Under the pieces are notes generated by a model. That model saw only the letters and a program-made list of their open reading frames with translations. It searched no databases and was not told the origin of the DNA. Below are positions 8,941 to 17,440 of a DNA stretch of 64,000 nucleotides, piece after piece. The position numbers and the translations under genes were made by a program. This stretch comes from Nitrososphaera sp. Its GTDB lineage: Archaea > Thermoproteota > Nitrososphaeria > Nitrososphaerales > Nitrososphaeraceae. The stretch's first letter is position 1. Every line of letters begins with the position of its first letter. The DNA lies in NCBI GenBank assembly GCA_029263715.1, contig JAJUFP010000001.1, positions 226,837-290,836 of the forward strand. The letters are read 5' to 3'.

Positions 8941-11789
8941 TGCACGACAGGATAATCATAAGAGGCGCAAGGCAGCACAACCTCAAGAATATCAATGTAG
9001 AGATCCCAAAGAACAAACTTGTGGTCATAACCGGACTTTCTGGTTCCGGCAAGTCGACTCTGGCCTTTGACACCATCTATGCGGAGGGGCAGCGGCGGTA
9101 CGTAGAATCGCTGTCGGCCTACGCAAGGCAGTTCCTTGAACTGATGGACAAGCCGGACGTCGATTCGATAGACGGCCTTTCTCCGGCCATCTCCATACAG
9201 CAAAAGACTACAAGCAAAAACCCGCGCTCTACCGTTGGGACTGTTACAGAGATTTACGACTATCTGCGTCTGCTTTATGCAAGGATCGGTATCCCTCACT
9301 GCCCAAGCTGCGGCAGGAAAATTGCAAGCCAGTCCGTGGACTCGATAACCGAGTCCGTGCTCAAGACTGTGGAGGGGCAGAACGCCATGATAATGGGTCC
9401 GGTGGTGCAGGCAAAGAAGGGCACCTACGAAAAACTGTTCGACGAACTAAAGCAGGAAGGCTTTTCCCGCATCCGCCTTGACGGCGAGATAGTCAACCTT
9501 GAAGACGAGGAAAAGCCCCAGACTCCGAGGCTTGACAAGCAGAAAAAGCATACCATCGAAGTAATAGTTGACCGGCTGCGACCTTCAGCCGAGGAAAAGA
9601 GCCGGCTCTTTGAATCTATCCAGTCTGCACTCAAGGTGGGAAACGGCGTCGTTGTCGTGTCAGCAAACGGCAAGGATGCCATGTACTCGCAGCACAACGC
9701 CTGCCCGCACTGCAGCATAAGCATCGGCGAGATAGAACCAAGAACGTTTTCATTTAACTCGCCTTTTGGAGCCTGCCCCAAGTGCAACGGCCTTGGAATC
9801 AAGATAGAGTTTGACCCGGACCTGATAATACCTGACAAGCAGAAAAGCATCCTTGAGGGCGCCATCCGGCCGTGGACAGGCCGGTTTGCAACGTTCCGCT
9901 CTTCCATGCTCAAGGACGTCGGAAGAAGGTTTGGCTTTGATCTGTCGACGCCGATATCCAGGATGACTCCAAGGCAGCTCCAGGTTATCCTGTATGGAAC
10001 CGACGAGAACATACACTACAGCTACGAGTCTCGGTATTCTGACAGCCGATGGGAGTACAGCAGCACCTTTGAGGGGGTAATTCCAAACCTTGAGCGCATC
10101 TACCGACAAAGCGAGTCGGACGGAAAACGCGAGGCGCTCATGGAGTTCATGCGGGAGCGGCCCTGCGAGCGCTGCAACGGACGGAGGCTCAAAGAGGAGG
10201 CCCTGGCCGTCAGGATCGCCGACAAGTCCATAATGCAGGTCTGCGACCTTTCTATCGACGACTGCTACCGGTTCTTTCAGAACCTAGAGCTTTCAGAGAC
10301 CGAACGCCACATAGCCAGGACAGTGCTCAAGGAGATAATGTCGCGGCTTGAATTTCTGCGCAATGTCGGGCTCAACTACCTGACTTTAAACAGGATGAGC
10401 GCAACTCTGTCTGGGGGCGAGTCCCAGAGGATCCGGCTTGCAACCCAGATAGGATCAAACCTCACCGGCGTGCTGTACGTGCTTGACGAGCCGACCATAG
10501 GCCTGCACCAGCGCGACAATTCAAGGCTTATCGAGACACTAAAGAGGCTGCGCGACTTGGACAACACCCTTGTCGTAGTAGAGCATGACGAGGAAGTGAT
10601 ACGCAACGCCGACTGGATAATCGATATTGGCCCGGGTGCCGGCGTGCACGGCGGCCACATAGTTGCTGCAGGAAGGCTGCAGGACATCCTAGGCAATAAA
10701 GATTCTATAACCGGCGCCTTTCTGCGCGGAGAGCGGGTTGTCGTTCATCCCCACGACCACAAGAAGATGGCCAACTGGCTTACGGTGCACGGCGCTTCCG
10801 AAAACAACCTGAAGGCCATCGATGCTAGTTTTCCCCTTGGCTGCCTTACAGTTGTGACCGGTGTTTCTGGTTCTGGAAAATCAACACTTGTAAACGACAT
10901 ATTGTTCAAGGCCCTTGCGGAGCATTTCTACGGCGCCAGGGACAAGCCCGGAAAGCATGAACGGATATCCGGCCTTGAACACGCAGACAAGGTGATAGGG
11001 ATAGACCAGTCCCCCATAGGCCGAACGCCCCGGTCAAACGGCGCTACTTATGTTAATGCCTTTACGCCCATCCGGGAGCTGTTTGCCAAAACGCCTCATG
11101 CCAAGGAGCTTGGCTACGATGCTGGAAGGTTTTCCTTCAACGTCGTGGAGGGGAGGTGCGAGGCCTGCGAGGGAGGCGGCGTGAAAAAGATAGAGATGCA
11201 GTTTCTGCCAGACGTCTATGTTACCTGCGATGAATGCAAGGGCAAGCGCTACAACTCTGAAACTCTGACCGTCAAGTACAAGGGAAAAACCATCTCAGAC
11301 GTGCTGGATATGACCGTTGAGGAGGCGTCCGAGTTCTTTTCCAATATCCCGGCCATCACCAGGAAGCTCCAGACGCTAAACGATGTGGGCCTTGGCTACC
11401 TGCGGCTTGGGCAGCCGGCCACCACCCTGTCGGGAGGCGAGGCCCAGCGGATCAAACTTGCCGCCGAGCTTTCAAAGCGCGATACCGGCAGGACCATCTA
11501 CATTTTAGATGAACCTACCACCGGCCTGCACTTTGCCGATGTAAGCAAGCTTTTACACGTGCTCAAACGCCTTGTGGACCTTGGCAACACGGTAATAGTC
11601 ATAGAGCACAACCTGGACGTCATCGCATCTGCCGACTGGATTATAGATCTTGGGCCTGAAGGGGGAGACGCTGGAGGAAAGGTAGTCGCTTCAGGAACAC
11701 CGGAGCAGATAACAGAAGAGCCGGCAAGCTACACGGGAGCGTACCTGAAATCCAAACTGGCCACAGACCTGAAGCTGACAAGGAAATGA
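8937..11789 (+). CDS. uvrA: Excinuclease ABC subunit UvrA
   Basis: A 950-residue ABC-type ATPase that recognises DNA damage and loads UvrB. Two ATPase modules are visible: Walker [10 protein letters not shown] (about 33-41) and GVSGSGKST (about 640-650), each with an LSGGE signature and [16 protein letters not shown] Walker B. Zinc-binding Cys pairs occur near CPSCGRK, CPHCS/CPKCNG and [16 protein letters not shown]. Its ATG lies inside the end of uvrB (4-nt overlap, 8937-8940), so the two are translationally coupled. Full length and intact. Confidence 0.98.
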   Translation: MMHDRIIIRGARQHNLKNINVEIPKNKLVVITGLSGSGKSTLAFDTIYAEGQRRYVESLSAYARQFLELMDKPDVDSIDGLSPAISIQQKTTSKNPRSTVGTVTEIYDYLRLLYARIGIPHCPSCGRKIASQSVDSITESVLKTVEGQNAMIMGPVVQAKKGTYEKLFDELKQEGFSRIRLDGEIVNLEDEEKPQTPRLDKQKKHTIEVIVDRLRPSAEEKSRLFESIQSALKVGNGVVVVSANGKDAMYSQHNACPHCSISIGEIEPRTFSFNSPFGACPKCNGLGIKIEFDPDLIIPDKQKSILEGAIRPWTGRFATFRSSMLKDVGRRFGFDLSTPISRMTPRQLQVILYGTDENIHYSYESRYSDSRWEYSSTFEGVIPNLERIYRQSESDGKREALMEFMRERPCERCNGRRLKEEALAVRIADKSIMQVCDLSIDDCYRFFQNLELSETERHIARTVLKEIMSRLEFLRNVGLNYLTLNRMSATLSGGESQRIRLATQIGSNLTGVLYVLDEPTIGLHQRDNSRLIETLKRLRDLDNTLVVVEHDEEVIRNADWIIDIGPGAGVHGGHIVAAGRLQDILGNKDSITGAFLRGERVVVHPHDHKKMANWLTVHGASENNLKAIDASFPLGCLTVVTGVSGSGKSTLVNDILFKALAEHFYGARDKPGKHERISGLEHADKVIGIDQSPIGRTPRSNGATYVNAFTPIRELFAKTPHAKELGYDAGRFSFNVVEGRCEACEGGGVKKIEMQFLPDVYVTCDECKGKRYNSETLTVKYKGKTISDVLDMTVEEASEFFSNIPAITRKLQTLNDVGLGYLRLGQPATTLSGGEAQRIKLAAELSKRDTGRTIYILDEPTTGLHFADVSKLLHVLKRLVDLGNTVIVIEHNLDVIASADWIIDLGPEGGDAGGKVVASGTPEQITEEPASYTGAYLKSKLATDLKLTRK

Positions 11790-13390
11790 ACCTCCCTGCA
11801 CTCAAGGAAAAAAGGATCCCCCACGATCCCGGCGTTTATCTGATGAAAGATTCCGATGGCAAGATAATCTACATTGGCAAGGCAAGGGATCTAAACAAGC
11901 GCGTAACTTCCTACTTTACAAAGCACGGTTCAGACTGGAAGACTGCCAAGCTCGTAGACAGGATTTCAGACATTGAGTTTGTGGTCACCGACAACGAGAT
12001 GGAGGCCTTTTTGCTTGAATCAAACCTAATCAAGCGCTACCGGCCTGTTTTCAACATCGAGCTCAAGGACCAGCAGCGGTACACGTATCTAAAGATAACC
12101 GACGAGCCGTTTCCCCGGCTGGTGGTGGCCCGCAGAAACCGCGGCGGGCAGTTCCAGGGTCCAAAGGGGAGGATCTACGGCCCGTTTGTGCGCGGCAGTT
12201 CGCGCTACCTGACCATCGGCCTTTTGCGCAAGCTGTTCAAGGTCCGGGTTTGCAACCGGCTTCCAAAATCCCCGTGCCTGCAGTATTTCATCAAAAACTG
12301 CGACGCGCCCTGCATAGCTAACGTGACTGCCGCAAAATACATGGAAGGCGTAAACGCGCTGGCCGGTATCCTTGAGGGCAAAAGCAGCATAGATTCCTTC
12401 ACAAAAGACATGGAAGTGGAGATGCGCCGTGCGTCTGACATCGGCGATTATGAGCGGGCCCTAGAGATCAGGGACACCCTTTACCGGCTTGACAACCTGC
12501 GTGTCAGACAAAAGATGGAAAGGATAGGCAAAATAGCAAACGAGGAGTTTGTTGGCATACTTCGGGACGCAAAGAAGGGCATGGCCCACGTCATGATGTT
12601 CAAGCGCACCCGCGGGGTGATAAGCGACAGAAAGAAATTCGAGTTTGATCTTGTGGCAGACAACTCGTTTTCATCCTTCTTGCTACAATACTACTCGTCA
12701 GCGCCCGGAATTCCTGCCGTGATCTATGTCAGCGAAGAGCCAGAATCCAAGGGAGTCCTGGAGATGTCCCTTGAAAAACTTGCAGGCCATCCTGTCAAGA
12801 TAGTGCACGTGTCAAAACAGCGGTCCGGCGAGAGGCAGAAGATAATCGACCTGATAATGCGAAACCTTGCAATGTATGTTGAGCGGGGGTACAGCCCTGC
12901 AGTGGTTGAACTGAAAAACGCGCTAAAAATGTCGACTATGCCGGAGATAGTGGACTGCTTTGATGTCTCCAACCTTGGCACTGACATCGCGGTGGGGGCG
13001 TGCTGCCGGTTCGTAAACGGAAGGCCGCACAAGGACGGATACCGCAGGTTCAAGGTCAAGACGGTTTTTGGCCAGAACGACTTTGCCATGATAGGCGAGC
13101 TTGTAACCCGCAGATACCGGACAGCAAAGGATCTGCCGGACCTGGTAGTCATCGATGGCGGCAGGGGCCAGCTGGCTTCTGCTATATCTGCACTTCACAG
13201 CGTAGGACTGGACATTCCCTGCATCGGCCTTGCAAAGGAAAATGAGGAGATCTACCACCCGGAATTTTCGGAGCCGATGATGCTGCCAAAGAGCAGCGCA
13301 GCATTAAAGATGCTTCAGCATGTCCGAGACGAGGCCCACCGCTTTGGCCTTGCCTACAACAGGCACCTGAGAAAGATTACTCGACCTTGA
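11786..13390 (+). CDS. uvrC: Excinuclease ABC subunit UvrC, lacking the C-terminal HhH domain
   Basis: The dual-incision nuclease of the UvrABC pathway. An N-terminal GIY-YIG nuclease ([18 protein letters not shown], residues 16-33), a Cys-rich segment ([13 protein letters not shown]), a UVR motif (about 200-235) and the RNase H-like nuclease domain ([10 protein letters not shown], then [10 protein letters not shown]) are all visible. At 534 aa it is shorter than the roughly 600 aa usual: it stops right after the RDEAHRF motif, so the tandem helix-hairpin-helix DNA-binding domain is absent. ATG overlaps the uvrA stop by 4 nt. A short opposite-strand gene overlaps its last 14 nt. Confidence 0.95.
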   Translation: MNLPALKEKRIPHDPGVYLMKDSDGKIIYIGKARDLNKRVTSYFTKHGSDWKTAKLVDRISDIEFVVTDNEMEAFLLESNLIKRYRPVFNIELKDQQRYTYLKITDEPFPRLVVARRNRGGQFQGPKGRIYGPFVRGSSRYLTIGLLRKLFKVRVCNRLPKSPCLQYFIKNCDAPCIANVTAAKYMEGVNALAGILEGKSSIDSFTKDMEVEMRRASDIGDYERALEIRDTLYRLDNLRVRQKMERIGKIANEEFVGILRDAKKGMAHVMMFKRTRGVISDRKKFEFDLVADNSFSSFLLQYYSSAPGIPAVIYVSEEPESKGVLEMSLEKLAGHPVKIVHVSKQRSGERQKIIDLIMRNLAMYVERGYSPAVVELKNALKMSTMPEIVDCFDVSNLGTDIAVGACCRFVNGRPHKDGYRRFKVKTVFGQNDFAMIGELVTRRYRTAKDLPDLVVIDGGRGQLASAISALHSVGLDIPCIGLAKENEEIYHPEFSEPMMLPKSSAALKMLQHVRDEAHRFGLAYNRHLRKITRP

Positions 13391-13592
13391 CAGTCTCGCG
13401 GCGCTGGCCTCGCTTGATCTCCTGCTCCGTCAGCTCTATGTATTTTGTCAGCGCCGTCTCTGTAGACTGCAAGGCTATCTGCAGCATCTTGGCCATAGAA
13501 ATAGAGACAATCATGGATATCTCCCATGCCGCCTTGCCAAAGGCAAACGGCAAGACAAAGGCTTCCTGTCCTCCAACGCTCTTTTCAGACAT
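13377..13592 (-). CDS. Hypothetical small protein (71 aa)
   Basis: Convergent with uvrC and overlapping its last 14 nt. The protein has a hydrophobic middle (EISMIVSISMAKMLQIAL) and a charged Glu/Lys/Arg-rich C-terminus, which looks more protein-like than the ORF on the opposite strand across the same DNA. Function unknown; an amphipathic helical protein is the most that can be said. Confidence 0.55.
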   Translation of the reverse strand: MSEKSVGGQEAFVLPFAFGKAAWEISMIVSISMAKMLQIALQSTETALTKYIELTEQEIKRGQRRETVKVE

Positions 13593-13671
13593 ACCCTGAC
13601 TATGCTAGGACAAGCCTTTAACTTTTGTGCAAGATCAAACTTTATATCGTAAATTTTGGCATTTTATCAAA

Positions 13672-14139
13672 ATGAAGATCCTTCATGCTACTCCGGGTAT
13701 GGGCAAGCCAATGGGCCCATCGGAGGTTGATGATTTCCTTGACAGCAAGCTTAACGTCCAGATAGCCACCATCGACGAAAAGGGAGATCCAAACATCCAG
13801 CCGGTCTGGTTCTACTACGATAGGCAGGCCCAAAAGATGTACGTAGAGACATCCAAGGTTTCAAAGAAGGTTCAGAACATCAGAAAAAGATCCACGGTAT
13901 ACTTTTCCGTTGACGATGAAAATTTTCCGTACAGGGGAGTCAAGGGAAAATCCGATGCCCGGATATCTGAAGACCCACAAAAGAACCTGCCCATAGCAGA
14001 AAAGATAATGGTCAAGTACTTGGGCTCGGCTGAACACCCTATGGCCAAGACGCTCCTTGACAACGTGAAGAATGGCAACTCTGTGTTGATAGAGCTGACA
14101 CCCCGGTTCTTTTCAACCTGGGATTTCAGCAAAATGTAA
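13672..14139 (+). CDS. Pyridoxamine 5'-phosphate oxidase (PPOX) family protein
   Basis: A 155-residue split-barrel flavin- or F420-binding fold protein. The sequence LNVQIATIDEKGDPNIQPVW followed by FYYDRQAQKMYVETSK matches the first strands of the PPOX/FDOR family. ATG at 13672 is chosen over upstream TTG because TTTATATCG at about 13641-13649 is a good TATA box for a leaderless transcript. Given the cofG/cofH genes nearby, an F420-dependent role is possible but cannot be shown. Confidence 0.8.
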   Translation: MKILHATPGMGKPMGPSEVDDFLDSKLNVQIATIDEKGDPNIQPVWFYYDRQAQKMYVETSKVSKKVQNIRKRSTVYFSVDDENFPYRGVKGKSDARISEDPQKNLPIAEKIMVKYLGSAEHPMAKTLLDNVKNGNSVLIELTPRFFSTWDFSKM

Positions 14140-14170
14140 ATGTCTGCATTACGTAACAATGGGTGCGGGT

Positions 14171-14470
14171 ATGTCTGCATACGATGACAATCCGTATTCG
14201 ATTCACTTTGCCCAGTTTGCTGGCAAGCTAGAGCAGCATCTCAGGAAAAACGGCATTTCCTGCAACGACGCTGACAAGATAATTGAGGAAAGCTCTGCCC
14301 TTTACTTTGGCAAGATCCAGTCTTCTAACAACAAACTTTTCCGGCTAGTCAAAAAGTGGGATCCTGCCGACATTTTCATCGAATCGGCCCACAAGGCCAT
14401 CGAACACCATATCCCTGAAGCCAAGAACACCTTTGGATCCCAAAGAGAGATAGCGCGGATCCTAGGCTAG
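14171..14470 (+). CDS. Hypothetical protein (99 aa)
   Basis: A soluble, mostly helical protein with no motif I recognise. An ATG 12 nt upstream (14159) is equally possible as the start. It ends on CTAG (14467-14470), shared with the stop of the convergent gene. It lies 30 bp downstream of the PPOX gene and may be co-transcribed with it. Confidence 0.7.
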   Translation: MSAYDDNPYSIHFAQFAGKLEQHLRKNGISCNDADKIIEESSALYFGKIQSSNNKLFRLVKKWDPADIFIESAHKAIEHHIPEAKNTFGSQREIARILG

Positions 14471-14670
14471 TCGTTTCTTTCGGTGATGCCTATTACCACG
14501 AAATCGCACAGGTCTAGATCCACGTTCTTGCCCACAAGAGAAGAGTACTTGCTGGCATCAAATTCATCGGTGTATTCATAGTTCTCTTCCTTGGATCTTC
14601 TGAAAAGCTTGATGGTCTTGCTGTCTGCATCTATGCTTAGCAGCTTTCCTCTTGCGCCGGAAAGTATCAT
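14467..14670 (-). CDS. Hypothetical small protein (67 aa)
   Basis: Start chosen at the ATG at 14670; the longer in-frame reading to 14976 runs antisense through the Cys-rich ORF and the operator and is unlikely. The protein looks like a small beta-barrel: SGARGKLLSIDADSKTIKLF resembles an RNA-binding or OB/Sm-like strand pattern, but this is only an impression. A TATA-like TTTTATC (about 14694-14701, reverse) lies 16 bp from the palindrome at 14717-14739, the same geometry as the 26-48 kb stress promoters. Confidence 0.65.
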   Translation of the reverse strand: MILSGARGKLLSIDADSKTIKLFRRSKEENYEYTDEFDASKYSSLVGKNVDLDLCDFVVIGITERND

Positions 14671-14716
14671 GGGCTGTATTTTTTGGCAGGCCAGATAAAA
14701 TCCTAATGCCAAAGGG

Positions 14717-14739
14717 GTGCAATTTTGCACTACACTGCA
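14717..14739. promoter_or_regulatory. Double TGCA palindrome (candidate operator)
   Basis: Two overlapping dyads: GTGCAATTTTGCAC (14717-14730, perfect 6-bp arms) and TGCACTACACTGCA (14726-14739, exact TGCA-N6-TGCA). It lies between the divergent genes starting at 14670 (-) and 14793/14817 (+). Same motif as the sites at 26-46 kb. Confidence 0.6.
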
Positions 14740-14816
14740 CACGTTTTTGACGGTCAAAACCCTTTTTAGACATACTTGTAAATGGGTTTTCATTGACCGA
14801 AGGCAAGGACTCGTAC

Positions 14817-14921
14817 ATGCTGTGCCCGACATGTGCGCATGAATACGGGTACCACGATAACCAAGGCATCTGCCACAAAGGCTGTTGCCAGTGCGGATCG
14901 TCCTGTGGCATGAAATGCTAG
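14817..14921 (+). CDS. Cys-rich mini-protein (34 aa)
   Basis: A short ORF with eight Cys and two His: CPTCAHEYGYH, then CHKGCCQCGSSCGMKC at the C-terminus. Density and spacing suggest a metal-binding (metallothionein-like or zinc knuckle) peptide. An in-frame TTG at 14793 would add eight residues. It is read divergently from the 14467-14670 gene across the TGCA palindrome, which supports real expression. Too short for standard ORF calling; function unknown. Confidence 0.55.
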   Translation: MLCPTCAHEYGYHDNQGICHKGCCQCGSSCGMKC

Positions 14922-15060
14922 TGCATCTTAAAATGGGCTCATATTTTGAGCATGAATTTTGAAAGCACGCCTCCAAAAATCTCTAGAACTGAAAGAACCA
15001 CGACACGCCTTTTCACTCCCATCCGGGAGACTTAAATTCCGTGCACCGGCAAGATCTTTT

Positions 15061-15306
15061 ATGATAGATGCCAGTGACGCGGCCAGGGTTGTAGATGCTC
15101 TTGCAAAGAATCTTGCCGGCGTGGCTATGACAAAGGGGAATTTTGAAAAACTGCCAGACACGTTCTGGGGGTATTACGCACGCGGTCACGATTCAAAGGG
15201 CAAGTTTGGAGTCATTGTCACGTACTCTGAAAACGGCGAAGACGTCGACCACCTCTTAAAGATGTACGAGCAATGGGTTGCCAAGTCCAAGTCCTCTGCT
15301 AAATGA
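15061..15306 (+). CDS. Hypothetical protein (81 aa)
   Basis: Start set at ATG 15061 because an AT-rich TATA-like TTAAAT at about 15031-15037 sits about 27 bp upstream; the longer ORF from 14959 is in frame but runs through this promoter. The protein is helical at the N-terminus (ASDAARVVDALAKNLAG) followed by strands around FGVIVTYSENGEDVD. No family recognised. Confidence 0.65.
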   Translation: MIDASDAARVVDALAKNLAGVAMTKGNFEKLPDTFWGYYARGHDSKGKFGVIVTYSENGEDVDHLLKMYEQWVAKSKSSAK

Positions 15307-15340
15307 TCTATTTGGAGATTATCTGACCAGAAAAGGGGAA

Positions 15341-16129
15341 CTAAATTTCGAAACTTGTCTTTTCTGAAACATAATTTTCACCCTTGATTGTGATGAAGTA
15401 TTTTGACTTTTTGTCTTTGTAGATGTATCCATCATCATCTAGGTTGCACAGAGTTGTTCTGATGTTCTTAATGTGCTTCTTTCCAATAGAATCAACCAGT
15501 TTATCGAAGGTTAAACCACTATTACGACGATAGAAAAGTAATACCAATATTTTGCTAGATACGGGTAGATTTCCTTTTAGGATTTTCAAGTCGCCTGAAA
15601 ATTCTTGGATTAAAGGTATTTTGACTTGTACGATAGAATCTACTAACTCCTGAGACTCTTCAATATTTGCGGTGTAGTACATTCGAAGAAGCTCTGCAAT
15701 AACCCAGCTGCAACATGTCAGAGCCAAGGTTGCATCGACGAAGTTATTGTCAACATCACCACCCACATGTCCAAGATCACGTTTGTTCCTGAGATCGTAT
15801 ACGACTTGGAGTGTTTTAGGAATTAGTAGCCTGATTGATTCATTAAGCAAGCTTGCTTGGACATCGGCTAGTCGTTTGACTTCGGCTGGAAACGAATTAA
15901 GTTGACTTGTTAGTGGAGTGTAAGACTGAAAAGCAATGTGTTGCAGTATTCTCATTCCTGTCTCGGAGAAGCGACCAGCACGGACACCTGCAGAAATGTA
16001 GTCTTTCAGAAAATAATATTTCCTTAGATTTTCATAGGAGTTTAGTAAATCGTCTACAAGCTCTTTCGGTATGCTGGCCTGCAATTGTTGTCCAATGTGC
16101 GAAAGAGTTGGGGCTTGTTTTGCTTTCAA
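15341..16129 (-). CDS. Hypothetical protein with HEPN/Abi-C-like motif (262 aa)
   Basis: Three regions can be seen: an N-terminal helical part, a central segment RNKRDLGHVGGDVDNN (about residues 112-127) followed by a hydrophobic helix, and a C-terminal winged-helix-like part (about 195-262). The central RNxRxxxHxGG pattern resembles abortive-infection C-terminal (Abi-C) and HEPN-type proteins, where R..H motifs can be RNA-cleaving; this is inference. Codon use is AT-richer than neighbouring genes. It follows the 16148 gene by 18 bp in the same direction, forming a two-gene cassette next to a tRNA, a typical place for transferred DNA. Confidence 0.65.
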   Translation of the reverse strand: MKAKQAPTLSHIGQQLQASIPKELVDDLLNSYENLRKYYFLKDYISAGVRAGRFSETGMRILQHIAFQSYTPLTSQLNSFPAEVKRLADVQASLLNESIRLLIPKTLQVVYDLRNKRDLGHVGGDVDNNFVDATLALTCCSWVIAELLRMYYTANIEESQELVDSIVQVKIPLIQEFSGDLKILKGNLPVSSKILVLLFYRRNSGLTFDKLVDSIGKKHIKNIRTTLCNLDDDGYIYKDKKSKYFITIKGENYVSEKTSFEI

Positions 16130-16147
16130 ATTCTTATGCCTATTCCC

Positions 16148-16573
16148 TTACCAATTTACCCAGTGCATTACTTTCTTCTTACCGTCCTCCTGCATCATTG
16201 ATTTTCTTCTAAGAAGCCTTTCGTCAACAAGATCGGCCAGAGGTTTTGTAATATCCTGTGGAGTCAATATGTGACCTCGCTCATTCAGGGCGTCTAAGAT
16301 CTCACGCGAACTCTTTGGCTTCTCAAAAAATCCTTCTGTTATTAACTCTCTGGTCCACGCCTTTGGACCTGGACGGACCTCCAAGTTATCTTTTTGATTT
16401 AGGTTCAGAAGTCTTGGTTGTTTTGGCACCTGAGTAGTCTTTGTTGATGACTTACTGTTTAGAATATGACCCAAAATTACGGTGAACGAGGGAATTTTGT
16501 AGGGTTCTTCAATGTTTTCGACTGCCTTCTTTGCGGTTTTGACTGCTTCATCATAGTCAGAAGAAGAGCTCAT
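16148..16573 (-). CDS. Hypothetical protein with C-terminal winged-helix-like domain (141 aa)
   Basis: First gene of the AT-rich cassette. The N-terminus is Ser/charged, a Pro/Gln-rich linker follows (about residues 45-65), and the C-terminal 70 residues (TRELITEGFFEKPKSSREIL, then DITKPLADLVDERLLRRK) look like a winged helix. ATG at 16573 is preferred over 16591 because AAATTTAATAG at about 16596-16606 (reverse) is a suitable TATA box. It may regulate or bind DNA for its partner at 15341-16129; the function is unknown. Confidence 0.6.
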   Translation of the reverse strand: MSSSSDYDEAVKTAKKAVENIEEPYKIPSFTVILGHILNSKSSTKTTQVPKQPRLLNLNQKDNLEVRPGPKAWTRELITEGFFEKPKSSREILDALNERGHILTPQDITKPLADLVDERLLRRKSMMQEDGKKKVMHWVNW

Positions 16574-16701
16574 TGACGATAATCGATACAAAATTCTATT
16601 AAATTTTTCTATCTTGTTTGCACTTACCTAACTCTGAACGCTTAATCGCTTCATTATATCATCTAAGTGATTTCGGTGGTGGAAAAATGCTTCAGAGATG
16701 C

Positions 16702-17068
16702 TTACACTGTCTGTCTTTCAACCATTGACGTGTTGCATCTTGTGCAATGGCCATGACCTGGCTCAGTTTCAAATGCAAGACCGCTGCAGTTGCTGCATGT
16801 TAGCTGCACGAAGGACATCATCTTGTTTCTGCCTTGAATGTACTTTTCAACTGTCACACGGTATCCCTTGAAGCAGGGTTAGTGGACAGAAATTGGATGA
16901 GTACTACCTTGTCAGGTAGCCGTATATGCCTTGTGCACACCCAATATTCCTTTTTCATTCCTTCGCTCTTGAACATTAGGATATCTTCGGAAGCCCCACA
17001 TGTCCGCCACAACCAAGCATCTCGCATAGGGGCGACTGGTATGTACGCTTCTGTCGTTTGACAGGCAT
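16702..17068 (-). pseudogene. Decayed zinc-binding protein gene, two apparent frameshifts
   Basis: Conceptual translation of the reverse strand gives pieces in three frames. The first, starting at ATG 17068, contains PLCEMLGCGG. The second contains FKSEGMKKEYWVCTRH and runs to a stop. The third contains GYRVTVEKYIQGRNK and then LTCSNCSG and CTRCNTSMVE, ending at TAA 16702-16704. Together they read as one protein of about 115 residues with paired CxxC motifs. The last piece could still be made as a 39-aa zinc ribbon from ATG 16821. Sequencing error is an alternative to decay. Confidence 0.4.
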
Positions 17069-17246
17069 CGGCTCCATAAGGATTCCTCTGCTAGATATAT
17101 TTTACAGAGGATTCTCTAAAACGGCGAAGTTGGGCTTGGATATGTCGAAATATTGGCGAGTCCTCTAAAATGGGACCTCCCAAGTACAGCTTTGGGAGCC
17201 TCCTAGATTGTTCTGCCCACAAAACGTATGTAGGCGATACAAAAGG

Positions 17247-17382
17247 TGGGGCCGAAGGGATTTGTTCTGACGCGGCATTTACCGCCATCATTTGAACCCT
17301 TGACCCACGGGTTTCTTCCTGTCTAACTAGCCCGTTTGTTAGATCTGGAGCCCGTTGCGATGCCTGGCTTCGCTACGACCCC
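17247..17382 (-). tRNA. tRNA-Trp (anticodon CCA) with two introns
   Basis: On the reverse strand, acceptor arm GGGGTCG (17376-17382) pairs fully with CGGCCCC (17248-17254, one G-U). T8-A9 is followed by D-stem GCGA/TCGC with loop AGCCAGGCA, then anticodon stem ACGGG/CCCGT with loop CTCCAGA, so anticodon CCA. A 32-nt insert at about 17313-17344 sits at the canonical 37/38 position and folds with a TCTAAC/GTTAGA helix. The T-stem AAGGG/CCCTT with loop TTCAAAT is split by a second, 30-nt insert at about 17260-17289, flanked by CAAAT repeats and containing a GCGG/CCGC hairpin. Removing both gives a normal 74-nt tRNA. CCA is not encoded. A TATA-like ACTTATAGAG lies at about 17421-17430. Confidence 0.88.
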
Positions 17383-17440
17383 ACTAAATCGGCATCGTGC
17401 TATGGATAGCATAGACATGTCTCTATAAGTCTTGCGAGTT

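Noticed and set aside
8376-9299. 307-aa ORF on the reverse strand
   Set aside because: Antisense to the uvrB/uvrA junction, whose reading is certain; composition is that of a shadow frame.
13387-13599. 70-aa forward ORF after uvrC
   Set aside because: The opposite-strand reading over the same DNA has a more protein-like composition; both cannot be real.
14467-14976. 169-aa reading of the hypothetical gene
   Set aside because: It crosses its own likely promoter, the palindrome and the Cys-rich ORF; the ATG at 14670 is better.
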